A stretch of DNA of 64,000 nt from Veillonellaceae bacterium (lineage in GTDB: Bacteria; Bacillota_C; Negativicutes; UBA1444), in assembly GCA_012798135.1 (NCBI GenBank), contig JAAZNU010000002.1, positions 1 through 64,000 on the forward strand. The letters are read 5' to 3'. The notes below the pieces were generated by a model. That model searched no databases, was not told the DNA's origin, and was given only the letters and a program-made list of their open reading frames with translations. Positions 54,787-63,491 of the stretch are shown one piece after another. Numbering within the stretch: position 1 is the first letter of the stretch; every line of letters begins with the position of its first letter. The translations under genes and the position numbers were made by a program.

Positions 54787-55997
54787 GTTCCGGGCAGAAT
54801 TGGCCGCGACAGCTGGCCTATGAACGCTGGCATGCCGCATTGCTCGAGACGGGCTGGCTGGCTTCGTGCCCGACGGAAGAAATCGACAGTACGGTAGCGC
54901 TTGGTCGGGTCATTGCTCGGCCGGTTCCAGCGCAACGTTCCGTGCCGCATTACGCGGGATCGGCTATGGACGGGTTTGCCGTTCGCGCAGTCGATGCCGT
55001 AAAAGCAGCAACGGATTATCCCGTGTTCCTTTCGCTGGGACCGGTCGGCGCTGCCGAGTGCCGGTCCGGGCAGGCCGTGCCGGTCGATACCGGCGATGCC
55101 CTGCCAATCGGAGCGGACAGCGTGATTATGATTGAACAGACAACGGTGACCGCCAACCTTCTCGAAATCAGGTCGGCGGTTCAGCCTGGCCAGCATGTCC
55201 GCCAAATCGGCGAAGACATTGAAATCGGCGCGATTGTGCTGCCGGCAGGGAAAATAGTCGGCCCGGCGGAACTGGCTGCGGCGATGGCGGCCGGCGCAGA
55301 CCGGGTGACAGTGGCGGCTAGGCCCCGGATCACGGTGATTCCGACCGGCGACGAAATCGTGGATTCCGCCACCGAACTGCCCGCCGGTCGCATCCGTGAC
55401 AGCAATTCCTATATGCTGGCCGCGCTGCTTGAAGGCTGGGGCGCGCAAGTCCGGCGCCATCCCGTGGTTCCCGATGATGTGTTCCGGTTACGGCAGGCCG
55501 TCGGCTCCGCGGTTGCCGCCAGCGATCTGGTTGTTCTGAACGCCGGAACCTCCGGCGGGTCGGGAGATTTTACCCGAACGGCGCTGGACAGCCTGGGCAA
55601 GGTGGTGTGTCATGGCGTGGCCATCCGTCCCGGCCGACCGGTCCTGTTGGCGCTGGTGGACGGAAAACCGGTGATTGGCCTGCCGGGCTATCCGGTTTCC
55701 TGCCTGCTCACGGCTAGCTTGTTTCTCAAAGAATTACTGCATGAATATCAAGGGCGGCCGTTGCCGAAGCGGCAGTTCGTCCGGGCCCGGCTGGCGTCAA
55801 GTGTTTACTCCCCAACCGGTTCGGAAGAGTATCTTCGGATTGTTTTGGAGGACGGCGATCCCCTGCCGGCGGCCCGGATCCTGGCAAAGGGAGCCAGTTT
55901 GATTTCAACGCTGGTACAGGCGCACGGCTGGCTGCGGGTTGCCGCGGAGTGCGATGAACTGGACGCAGGCACCGTGGTTGAGGTAGAATTGTTCTGA
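54783..55997 (+). CDS. moeA: Molybdopterin molybdenumtransferase, copy 2
   Basis: This 404-residue MoeA paralogue has HYAGSAMDGFAVRA, PVDTGDALPIGADSVIMIEQ and TGDEIV. At the usual SGG.S.GD.D position it reads NAGTSGGSGDFT. It is clearly divergent from copy 1, so it is not a recent duplication. Tandem MoeA proteins are often taken to handle different metals (Mo versus W) or steps, which I infer here only by analogy. GTG start at 54783. Confidence 0.9.
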   Translation: MSSGQNWPRQLAYERWHAALLETGWLASCPTEEIDSTVALGRVIARPVPAQRSVPHYAGSAMDGFAVRAVDAVKAATDYPVFLSLGPVGAAECRSGQAVPVDTGDALPIGADSVIMIEQTTVTANLLEIRSAVQPGQHVRQIGEDIEIGAIVLPAGKIVGPAELAAAMAAGADRVTVAARPRITVIPTGDEIVDSATELPAGRIRDSNSYMLAALLEGWGAQVRRHPVVPDDVFRLRQAVGSAVAASDLVVLNAGTSGGSGDFTRTALDSLGKVVCHGVAIRPGRPVLLALVDGKPVIGLPGYPVSCLLTASLFLKELLHEYQGRPLPKRQFVRARLASSVYSPTGSEEYLRIVLEDGDPLPAARILAKGASLISTLVQAHGWLRVAAECDELDAGTVVEVELF

Positions 55998-56031
55998 ACA
56001 AAAATCGGCCAGTGAGGAGACTCCGTTCATT

Positions 56032-57393
56032 TTGACCTACGAAAAAACTGTTTTACTCATTGTGACAGCCACATCCTTTGTCACGCCATTCATGGGCAGT
56101 TCCCTGAACATTGCGATTCCGTCGATCGGCCACGAATTTTCGGTCAGTGCGACTGTCCTGAGCTGGGTGGCGACCGCCTACATTTTGGCTACGGCAACCT
56201 GTTTGTTGCCGGCCGGTCGGTTTGCCGACATCAGGGGGCGCAGCCGCATCTACACCGCCGGGATTTTTTTGTTTTCCATCGCGACTCTTTTCTGCGGAAT
56301 CGCGACTTCGGCGCCCTGGCTGATTTTTTTCCGGGCTGTCCAGGGGCTCGGCGCAGCCTTTATCTTCAGTACCGGCATGGCCATCCTGGCGGCTGCGTAT
56401 CCGCCGGAAAGCCGTGGCCGGGCTCTGGGCTATTCCACGGCTTCGACCTACGTTGGCCTGTCGGCGGGGCCGGTCCTGGGCGGCCTGATCAGTTTTCACT
56501 ATGGCTGGCGGATTATTTTCGGATTTAGCGCACTTCTGGGGTTTGTCGTATTTTTTGCCGCCTACCGCTTTTTAAACCGGGAGGAGTGTTCCGACGGCGA
56601 ACGCTTCGACACGGTCGGCGGCTGCCTGTACATGGCCGGACTGGTGTCGTCGCTGTACGGCTTTTCTTTTTTGTTGGACGGCTGGACGCCCCGGTTGATG
56701 CTGGCGGCGGGCATCTTTTTGTTGGTTGGTTTTTTTCGCTATGAACGCCGGCAGGAGTCCCCCTTGGTGGATATTCATCTGTTTACGGACAATGTGACGT
56801 TCGCCTTTTCCAACCTGGCGGCCATGATCAATTACAGTGCAACCTTTGCGATTGGCTTTCTGGCTTCGCTCCATCTGCAGGTCGTCATGGGGCTTGATGC
56901 GCGGGACGCTGGTTGGGTTATGCTGTCCCAACCGGCTTTGATGGCCGCCTTTTCCCCGTTCGCGGGCCGGCTGTCCGACCGGGTCGAGCCGCGTATAGTG
57001 GCTTCGGCCGGTATGGCCATGACGACAGTCGGGTTGTTTTTCTTCATCTTTGTCAGCCGCACGACGACGCTGCCGGTGATTATGGCCGAGTTGGCCCTGA
57101 TCGGCCTGGGCTTCGCCTTTTTTTCATCGCCGAACAACAATGCCATCATGGGATCGGTTGGCAAGGAAAAGTATGGAACGGCTGCGTCTTCCCTGGCGAC
57201 CATGCGGATGGTGGGGCAAGCCGTCAGCATGTCGATTGTGGCGCTGATTATGGCCATGAACGGCGGGCGTAACGCCATCGGCGCGGATTCCGCCATCATG
57301 TTGTTAGCGAGCACCCGCAACGTGTTGATCATTTTTACACTCCTGTCCACGGCCGGTATTTATTTCTCCCTGAAACGCGGGCGCGTACGATAA
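56032..57393 (+). CDS. MFS transporter, DHA2/EmrB-like
   Basis: This 453-residue transporter has up to 14 helices. It shows the MFS motif A region GRFADIRGRSRIY and motif C-like ASTYVGLSAGPVLGGLI, typical of drug:H+ antiporters. The start is TTG at 56032, 12 bases after GTGAGGAGA; an ATT one codon earlier is another option. The substrate is unknown. It lies 34 bases after moeA copy 2. Confidence 0.85.
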   Translation: MTYEKTVLLIVTATSFVTPFMGSSLNIAIPSIGHEFSVSATVLSWVATAYILATATCLLPAGRFADIRGRSRIYTAGIFLFSIATLFCGIATSAPWLIFFRAVQGLGAAFIFSTGMAILAAAYPPESRGRALGYSTASTYVGLSAGPVLGGLISFHYGWRIIFGFSALLGFVVFFAAYRFLNREECSDGERFDTVGGCLYMAGLVSSLYGFSFLLDGWTPRLMLAAGIFLLVGFFRYERRQESPLVDIHLFTDNVTFAFSNLAAMINYSATFAIGFLASLHLQVVMGLDARDAGWVMLSQPALMAAFSPFAGRLSDRVEPRIVASAGMAMTTVGLFFFIFVSRTTTLPVIMAELALIGLGFAFFSSPNNNAIMGSVGKEKYGTAASSLATMRMVGQAVSMSIVALIMAMNGGRNAIGADSAIMLLASTRNVLIIFTLLSTAGIYFSLKRGRVR

Positions 57394-57444
57394 AGGCCGG
57401 TCGCTTATTTCCCAATGAACATATTTTGAGAGGACGATCCCGCA

Positions 57445-59118
57445 ATGCTGCTTGATTTGCTGGGCGATGCCGCACTCATCGCCAGTTCCGCCTACCTGTT
57501 CGGACGCAACAAATATATTACCCAGTGTGTTCTCCAACCCACGCGGCCACAACATTTTCTCACCTTGGTCGGTATTTTTGCCACCTTATCGATCATCGGC
57601 ACCTACCACGGCATTCCGGTTGAGGATGCCCTGGCCAATACCCGTCTGGTGGGAACCTTGATCGGCGGCATTATGGGTGGACCGTGGGTCGGCGGCACCG
57701 TGGGCTTGATTAGCGGGACCCATCGGTATTTGCTCGGCGGTTTTACCGCCGAAGTGTGCGGTATCTCCGCCGTCATCGGCGGCCTGATGGCAGGGTTTGC
57801 CCGGCAGCGCCTCGGCATCAACAGGCTGGATTGGAAGGCGGGAGCATTGCTGGCGCTTATGGGCGAATTTGTCCAGAAATCGCTGGTCATTCTGTTCGCC
57901 AAGCCGTTCGAGGCGGCGGTATCCCTGGAAAAAGCCATTGCGGTGCCGACGACCATCGTGACGGTAGTGGGGACCATCATCTTCATTACTATCATCAAGG
58001 ACCTTCAGTCTTCCCGCGAGGCGCATCGCGCCGACGCCGCCGAACTGTCGCTGGAGATCGCCAGCCAGACCTTGCCCTATCTGCGGCAGGGCCTGACGGA
58101 GGTTTCGGCGGTCAAGACGGCGCAGATTATTTACGACCTGACCAAAGTGGACTCGGTGTCCATTACCGATGCCACCCGGGTACTTGCCTTTGTCGGCGCC
58201 GGCGACGACCATCATCGGGTTGGCGAGCCGATCATCACGCAATCGACCTATAAATCGATTCACGAAAGGCGATTGGTAGTCATGTTTACGCCGGAGGAAC
58301 GCGGCTGCCCGGCGGCGGATTGTCCCCTGAAATCGGGTGTGGTGGCGCCGTTGTTCGTTCATGGTGATGAAGTGGCCGGCACCATCAAGTTGTCCCGCAA
58401 AGAGATCAACAGTGTGAGCGAAGTGGACATTCGTCTGGCTGATGGCCTCGCCCATCTGTTATCCGTTCAGATCCAGCTGGCCGAGGGCGACAAACAGAAA
58501 AAGATGCGGGAAAAAGCAGAGTTTAAGGCCTTACAGGCGCAAATAAATCCGCATTTTCTTTATAATACACTGAATACGATTATGTCTTTCTGCCGGACCA
58601 ACCCGGAAACGGCCCGAACCCTGCTGGCGCACTTGGCGACGCTCATGCAGCGATGTTTCGACAACCGGACGGAATTTATCTCGCTGAAGAGTGAGATGGA
58701 CGGCATCATCGCTTATCTGGAAATCGCCAAGGTGCGCTTTGGTTCGCGGCTGGCGGTGGACATCGACATCGACCCGGCTCTGGAACAGGCGCAAATTCCA
58801 CCGCTAACCCTGCAACCGCTGGTCGAGAACGCCCTTGACCATGGCTTGTTCCCCAAAATCAGCGACTGTCGGCTGACGATCAACGGCCGGCTGACGAAAG
58901 AGGGAATGGTATTGTGCATCCAGGATAATGGCGTAGGGATTGCACCGCAGAAACTGGCCGGCTTAATGACGGAATCGGACCGCATTGGCGTGACAAATGT
59001 ATCGCAACGGTTGCGAAGTTTGTATGGGGAACCCTATGGGCTGTCTATTACCAGTCATCCCGACGCCGGAACGCAGGCAAGCATCCGGATACCTTTTGAA
59101 AGCAAGGTGAGTGCGTGA
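57445..59118 (+). CDS. LytS-type sensor histidine kinase
   Basis: This 557-residue kinase has an N-terminal 5TM-LYT membrane domain (residues 1-190, with HGIPVEDALANTRLVG), a GAF-like domain (about 200-350) containing CPAADC, the LytS-type phospho-acceptor H370 in QAQINPHFLYNTLN, and an ATPase domain (PLVENALDHGLFP). Related BtsS/LytS kinases sense metabolites such as pyruvate or cell-envelope signals. It overlaps its response regulator by 4 bases. The downstream DASS symporter is a likely target. Confidence 0.9.
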   Translation: MLLDLLGDAALIASSAYLFGRNKYITQCVLQPTRPQHFLTLVGIFATLSIIGTYHGIPVEDALANTRLVGTLIGGIMGGPWVGGTVGLISGTHRYLLGGFTAEVCGISAVIGGLMAGFARQRLGINRLDWKAGALLALMGEFVQKSLVILFAKPFEAAVSLEKAIAVPTTIVTVVGTIIFITIIKDLQSSREAHRADAAELSLEIASQTLPYLRQGLTEVSAVKTAQIIYDLTKVDSVSITDATRVLAFVGAGDDHHRVGEPIITQSTYKSIHERRLVVMFTPEERGCPAADCPLKSGVVAPLFVHGDEVAGTIKLSRKEINSVSEVDIRLADGLAHLLSVQIQLAEGDKQKKMREKAEFKALQAQINPHFLYNTLNTIMSFCRTNPETARTLLAHLATLMQRCFDNRTEFISLKSEMDGIIAYLEIAKVRFGSRLAVDIDIDPALEQAQIPPLTLQPLVENALDHGLFPKISDCRLTINGRLTKEGMVLCIQDNGVGIAPQKLAGLMTESDRIGVTNVSQRLRSLYGEPYGLSITSHPDAGTQASIRIPFESKVSA

Positions 59119-59858
59119 TAATCTCTACGGTGATTGTTGATGATGAAATGCCGATCTGCGATGAAATCGAGTACTTACTGGAACCTTACAGTGAGTTGAA
59201 AATCGTCGGCAAATACAACAACGCGTTCGATGCGATCGCCTTTATCGCCGAACAAAAACCCCGGCTGGTGTTTTTGGATATTCAGATGCCCGGCATTTCC
59301 GGCCTGGAAATGGCCCGCAAACTCAAGGAATTGAAGAGCCCGCCATTGATCGTTATCGTAACCGCCCATCCCGAATACGCGCTGGAGGCGTTCGACACCC
59401 CAACGGTTGGTTATATCACCAAACCGGTGACCGAAGAAAAAGTGGCCGGCGTTATGAACAAATTGAACTGTTTGCTGCAAAAAGTATCAATTCCGATCAA
59501 GACCGATGTAACCCGGATCTGCGTTCAGTCCGGCGGCAAAATCCTGCCGCTGGCGCCGGAAGAAATAGTCCTGGTTGGGGTGAAGGACAAAGAAGTATTT
59601 ATACGGACCAAGACCGCCGAGTATTCGACCTCCTTCAGCTTTCAGGATATTGCTGTTCTGTTGACCGAAAGATCGACTGCCCGGGATAAGTTCATTCAGA
59701 TTCACCGGCAGTATATCATCAACGTTGACAAGGTATTGGAGGTGATTCCCTGGTTCCAAGGCACCTACTATCTGAAAATGGCCGATTGTAAAACGGAGCA
59801 GGTGCCGGTCAGCCGGAGCCGAATCCGGCTGATCAAAGAAATCATGGGACTGAAATAA
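59115..59858 (+). CDS. LytTR-family response regulator
   Basis: This 247-residue regulator has a receiver domain with phospho-acceptor D55 (LVFLDIQMPG) and conserved K in ITKPV, followed by a LytTR DNA-binding domain (FIQIHRQYIINVDKVLEV). GTG start at 59115 inside the end of the kinase gene. LytTR proteins bind paired direct repeats about 21 bases apart; such a pair lies in front of the DASS gene. Confidence 0.92.
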   Translation: MIISTVIVDDEMPICDEIEYLLEPYSELKIVGKYNNAFDAIAFIAEQKPRLVFLDIQMPGISGLEMARKLKELKSPPLIVIVTAHPEYALEAFDTPTVGYITKPVTEEKVAGVMNKLNCLLQKVSIPIKTDVTRICVQSGGKILPLAPEEIVLVGVKDKEVFIRTKTAEYSTSFSFQDIAVLLTERSTARDKFIQIHRQYIINVDKVLEVIPWFQGTYYLKMADCKTEQVPVSRSRIRLIKEIMGLK

Positions 59859-59894
59859 AAAGGCGGGAGCCGAAGTTGCGGCTCCCGCCTTTTT
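59857..59894. terminator. Bidirectional terminator between lytR and the DASS gene
   Basis: A 15-base perfect stem pairs AAAAAGGCGGGAGCC with its complement around an 8-base loop. T-runs stand on both outer sides, and the flanking genes converge. Confidence 0.92.
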
Positions 59895-59907
59895 ATTCCG
59901 GAGTAGG

Positions 59908-61404
59908 TCAGGAAAGGCCCAGCCATTTCCAATAAGTCGCTCCCATCAGCAAAATCAGCAGATAAGCGATAATCGTCAGAGGAATGCCGGTTTTGATGAA
60001 GTCACGCACTTCGAAGGTTTCCGTGCCGTACGCCACCATGTTTTGCGGCGCATTGACCGGCAGAATGAATCCGAAGCTGACCACATACTGCAAAATCATC
60101 GTCATTCCGACCACGTTGATTCCCGGCGTTTTGACGCTCTGCAGAATGGAGATGATGATTGGAATCATCGCCGAAGCTAGGGCGGTTGCGCTGGCAAAGC
60201 CGAGATGAATGACGATCAGGAAGGCGGCCAGGATGGCCAGAATGACCAAGGCCGGCATCGTCTGCAACCCGAAAGTGGACACAATGATTTTGGCGATCCA
60301 GGCGGCGGCTTTGGTTGCCAATATCGCCGATCCCAGGCTGATGCCGACGCCAAACAGAATGACCGTGCCCCAGGGAATCTTCGACTGCGCCTCAGCCCAA
60401 GACATGACGCCGATCTTCGGCAGCAGCATGATGGCGATTGCGGCGATTGTAGTGGAAGACGTATCGAAGGGATGCAACACTTTTTCGGTCGACCACAGGA
60501 ACAGCAACACGAACGAAATAAAGAGCATCTTCTTTTCATCCGTCTTCATGGGACCCAAATCAGCCAAGGCTTTGGCGACGACGGCATCTCCGCCGGCGAT
60601 TTCATCCATTTCCGGCGGCATGAGTTTCATCAGCACGTAGTACAGGGCGACGGACATCAGCACGGCGAACGGCAAGGCGGCGATGAACCACTCCATCCAG
60701 GTGATGTTGACGCCGAGTTGTTTCTCGATAAAGCCGACGGCGATCATATTTTGGGCGGCCGCGGTTTTAATCCCGACATTCCAGATGCTGTCGGCCTGGG
60801 CGGTGGCGATCATCATGACAGCGGCGAATTTGCTTTTTCGTTCCACGCCAAACGCCATGATAATCCCCATGACAATGGGAACGAGACAGGAAACGCGGGC
60901 GGTCGTGCTCGGCACGAAGAAACTGAGCAGGAGGCCGACGAAAATAACGCCGGCCAGGACCCGGTTGGTTTTGGCACCGATCTTGGACAGGACGACCAGC
61001 GCAATCCGTTTGTCCAGCCCGGTTTTCATCATGGCCGCAGCGATGAACAACGCGCCGGCGACCAAGGCCAGCGCCGTGTTGGCGAATCCGCCGAGAGCCA
61101 TGGTCAGACCCTTGCTGGTGCCGATCAATTTCGCGGGAGCGGCAGGGTCCGGTGAAGTACCGAGAGAAAAGGCCATCAGCGCCATAATCGCGCCGGCGCT
61201 GACCGGATAGGAAATCGTGTCGGTCATCCAGACAATGACGGAAAAGACCAGAATCGCCAGCATCCGCTGACCGGCCACCGGCAGCCCGGGTTGCGACGGC
61301 AGCATCATGATGCCCAGCATGACCAATAAACCAATAATAAGACCGTACTTTTTCCCGAAGGACTCACCTATGGGCGGGGCAGAGGCAACCACCTGTTTAC
61401 TCAT
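59908..61404 (-). CDS. DASS-family anion:Na+ symporter (SLC13-like)
   Basis: This 498-residue carrier of the divalent anion:sodium symporter family has about 12 helices. It has FVPSTTARVSCLVPIVMGI (a SNT-like motif region near the first hairpin), STTIAAIAIMLLP and the second-repeat NAPQNMVAYGT (an NAP... motif). Likely substrates are C4-dicarboxylates, citrate or related anions. The ATG at 61404 follows GAGGAGGG. The adjacent LytS/LytR pair may induce it. Confidence 0.87.
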   Translation of the reverse strand: MSKQVVASAPPIGESFGKKYGLIIGLLVMLGIMMLPSQPGLPVAGQRMLAILVFSVIVWMTDTISYPVSAGAIMALMAFSLGTSPDPAAPAKLIGTSKGLTMALGGFANTALALVAGALFIAAAMMKTGLDKRIALVVLSKIGAKTNRVLAGVIFVGLLLSFFVPSTTARVSCLVPIVMGIIMAFGVERKSKFAAVMMIATAQADSIWNVGIKTAAAQNMIAVGFIEKQLGVNITWMEWFIAALPFAVLMSVALYYVLMKLMPPEMDEIAGGDAVVAKALADLGPMKTDEKKMLFISFVLLFLWSTEKVLHPFDTSSTTIAAIAIMLLPKIGVMSWAEAQSKIPWGTVILFGVGISLGSAILATKAAAWIAKIIVSTFGLQTMPALVILAILAAFLIVIHLGFASATALASAMIPIIISILQSVKTPGINVVGMTMILQYVVSFGFILPVNAPQNMVAYGTETFEVRDFIKTGIPLTIIAYLLILLMGATYWKWLGLS

Positions 61405-61480
61405 GAAAACCCTCCTCATATCATAATTGAATTTTTCACTTAATTCTTTCATTTTGCCTGGAACTTCGCCATGAGTTTTG

Positions 61481-61510
61481 ACCGAAATGCGAAAAATGAA
61501 AACCGAAGTG
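61481..61510. promoter_or_regulatory. Possible LytTR-type operator (paired direct repeats)
   Basis: ACCGAAATG (61481-61489) and ACCGAAGTG (61502-61510) are direct repeats with start-to-start distance 21 bases, the geometry of LytTR sites such as those of BtsR. They lie 77-106 bases upstream of the DASS start. The rest of the 61405-61647 gap shows the hydE promoter and nothing else clear. Confidence 0.4.
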
Positions 61511-61563
61511 AAAAAAAACCGCCTGAAATGCGTGATGCAGTCAGGGGGTTCCGGACGGAGTCA

Positions 61564-61593
61564 TTGACAAAACTGGCCTGGAAGGCATACAAT
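61564..61593 (+). promoter_or_regulatory. hydE promoter
   Basis: TTGACA (61564-61569) and TACAAT (61588-61593) are 18 bases apart, close to sigma-A consensus, 54 bases before hydE. Confidence 0.7.
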
Positions 61594-61647
61594 CAAATAA
61601 AATCCGAGTAAAACAATGAGAATTACGACAACCTGGGAGGTTTACCA

Positions 61648-62697
61648 TTGGAGCCGACGATGGATACGATTTTAGCGAAAGCGGAGCAGACGCATCTGCT
61701 GGCAGAAACGGAGCTGGTCCGTCTGCTGACCGATCCGGCTGCAGCGAGCCCGCTATATGAGGCGGCCGACCGGGTGCGGCACAAATATGTGGGCGATCAG
61801 GTGGAACTTCGTGGATTGATAGAGTTCTCCAACATTTGTAAACAAAATTGCTGCTATTGTGGACTGCGCCGGGATAATCACCAGATTCCACGGTACAGGC
61901 TAGATGGCGAGACCATTTTGGAGCTTGGCCAACGGGCGGCGGAACTGGGTTATAAGACCTTGGTGATGCAATCCGGCGAGGATGATGCTTGTTCACCGGA
62001 ACGACTGGCGCCGGTGCTGAAGGAGTTGAAAAAACTGGGAGTGGCCTTGACCCTTAGCATCGGTGAAAAATCGCGGGAGGAATACGCGGCATTGCGGGCG
62101 GCCGGCGCCGACCGGTATCTGTTGCGGATCGAGACGACCGACAAAGCATTGTATGAGAAATTGGACCCGGGAATGAGCTGGGACAACCGAGTGCGCTGCC
62201 TCAGGGATCTCAGGGAGCTCGGGTATGAGGTGGGGACCGGTTCGTTGGTCGGTCTGCCGGGGCAGACTGTCGAATCGATGGCCAGGGATGTCCTGTTTTT
62301 TCAGGAACTAGATGCAGACATGGTCGGAATCGGCCCGTTCATTCCGAATCCGGATACGCCGCTGGCGACAGCCGGGGGGGGCACATTCGATTTGGCCTGT
62401 CGCATGATGGCCCTGACTAGGTTGCTGTTGCCGGATGCCAATATCCCGGCGACCACCGCCATGGAGACACTGCAACCGGATGGACGCATGCTGGCCTTGC
62501 AGCGCGGCGCCAATGTGGTGATGCCAAACGTGACGGACACGGATTATCGGAAAATGTACATGCTCTATCCGGGAAAAATCTGCCTGAATGATGCGCCGGC
62601 CGACTGTAGAAGCTGTGTGACCGACAAGATTATGGGCATCGGGCGCACTGTATCCCAAGACCAGGGATTCCGGCGGAGACGCCGGCCGGAGCGTTGA
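61648..62697 (+). CDS. hydE: [FeFe]-hydrogenase H-cluster maturase HydE
   Basis: This 349-residue radical SAM enzyme helps build the H-cluster diiron site. The SAM cluster is CKQNCCYC (C64, C68, C71), followed by [13 protein letters not shown] as in HydE. The GEKSREEY and [13 protein letters not shown] segments also fit. A C-terminal cysteine set ([12 protein letters not shown]) resembles the second cluster site of some HydE proteins. The start is TTG at 61648, 7 bases after GGGAGG. HydF, HydG and hydrogenase genes are not in the window. Confidence 0.9.
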   Translation: MEPTMDTILAKAEQTHLLAETELVRLLTDPAAASPLYEAADRVRHKYVGDQVELRGLIEFSNICKQNCCYCGLRRDNHQIPRYRLDGETILELGQRAAELGYKTLVMQSGEDDACSPERLAPVLKELKKLGVALTLSIGEKSREEYAALRAAGADRYLLRIETTDKALYEKLDPGMSWDNRVRCLRDLRELGYEVGTGSLVGLPGQTVESMARDVLFFQELDADMVGIGPFIPNPDTPLATAGGGTFDLACRMMALTRLLLPDANIPATTAMETLQPDGRMLALQRGANVVMPNVTDTDYRKMYMLYPGKICLNDAPADCRSCVTDKIMGIGRTVSQDQGFRRRRRPER

Positions 62698-62717
62698 ACT
62701 TAAGGGGAGGAACGGGC

Positions 62718-63404
62718 ATGTTCAAGCAAATCAGGGAAGATATCCGGGCGGTATTCGATCGCGATCCGGCAGCAAAAAATACTCTCGAAGTCATCTTGTG
62801 CTATCCTGGGTTGCATGCGATTTGGGCGCACCGGATTTCGCACTGTCTTTATGAACGACAGTTTTTTGTCTTGGCCAGACTGGTGTCGCATATCGCCAGA
62901 TTTTTGACCGGTATCGAGATTCATCCCGGCGCGAAAATCGGCAAAGGTTTTTTTATTGACCACGGGATGGGAACCGTAATTGGCGAAACAACGGAAATTG
63001 GCCGCAATGTCACTGTCTACCAGGGCGTGACATTAGGCGGCACCGGCAAAGAGAAGGGTAAACGCCATCCTACGATCGGCGACAATGTTGTGGTGGCGAC
63101 CGGTGCGAAGATATTGGGGTCCTTTGTTGTCGGCAACGACTCGAAGATTGGCGCCGGTTCCGTGGTGTTGTCGGAGGTGCCGCCGCACTCCACCGTGGTC
63201 GGGATCCCGGGACGGGTGGTGTACCGTTTCGGCAAGAAAATCGATGCCTGCGAGGATGTCATGGATCCGGACAATCTGGCTCATAATAATCTGCCCGATC
63301 CGGTCGAGGAAATGCTGCGCTGCCTGCAGCAACATCTGAACCGGTTGGATGAAAAAGTCGGCCGGATGGAAAGAAACCTGCCTGGTGGCGATCCGGAACG
63401 ATAG
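62718..63404 (+). CDS. cysE: Serine O-acetyltransferase
   Basis: This 228-residue enzyme acetylates serine for cysteine synthesis. It has the left-handed beta-helix hexapeptide repeats with the catalytic region [21 protein letters not shown] and [16 protein letters not shown]. The ATG at 62718 follows AAGGGGAGG. Cysteine supply fits the many iron-sulfur proteins nearby, but that is context only. Confidence 0.94.
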   Translation: MFKQIREDIRAVFDRDPAAKNTLEVILCYPGLHAIWAHRISHCLYERQFFVLARLVSHIARFLTGIEIHPGAKIGKGFFIDHGMGTVIGETTEIGRNVTVYQGVTLGGTGKEKGKRHPTIGDNVVVATGAKILGSFVVGNDSKIGAGSVVLSEVPPHSTVVGIPGRVVYRFGKKIDACEDVMDPDNLAHNNLPDPVEEMLRCLQQHLNRLDEKVGRMERNLPGGDPER

Positions 63405-63435
63405 TAGTTATGGCCTGTCCGGCTGAACGAGAACC

Positions 63436-63444
63436 TGCTATAAT
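63436..63444 (+). promoter_or_regulatory. Extended -10 of the second USP gene
   Basis: TGCTATAAT, continuing TGCTATAATAAAAAT, lies 48 bases before the USP start. It is identical over 15 bases to the promoter of the other tandem USP gene. Confidence 0.6.
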
Positions 63445-63491
63445 AAAAATGCAGATTATTTTGATTTTGTATAGCGGGGAGGGATGTTCTC

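Noticed and set aside
54783..55997. Second moeA as a decayed duplicate
   Set aside because: The frame is full length and overlaps copy 1 with a coupled start; the main MoeA motifs are kept.
60205..61155. 316-codon open frame on the plus strand
   Set aside because: It is antisense to the DASS symporter; the Gly/Asp/Gln-rich product is typical of a reversed membrane-protein gene.
61518..61536. Third copy of the ACCGAAATG-like repeat
   Set aside because: The segment shares only part of the motif and breaks the 21-base spacing, so it was not counted as a LytTR site.
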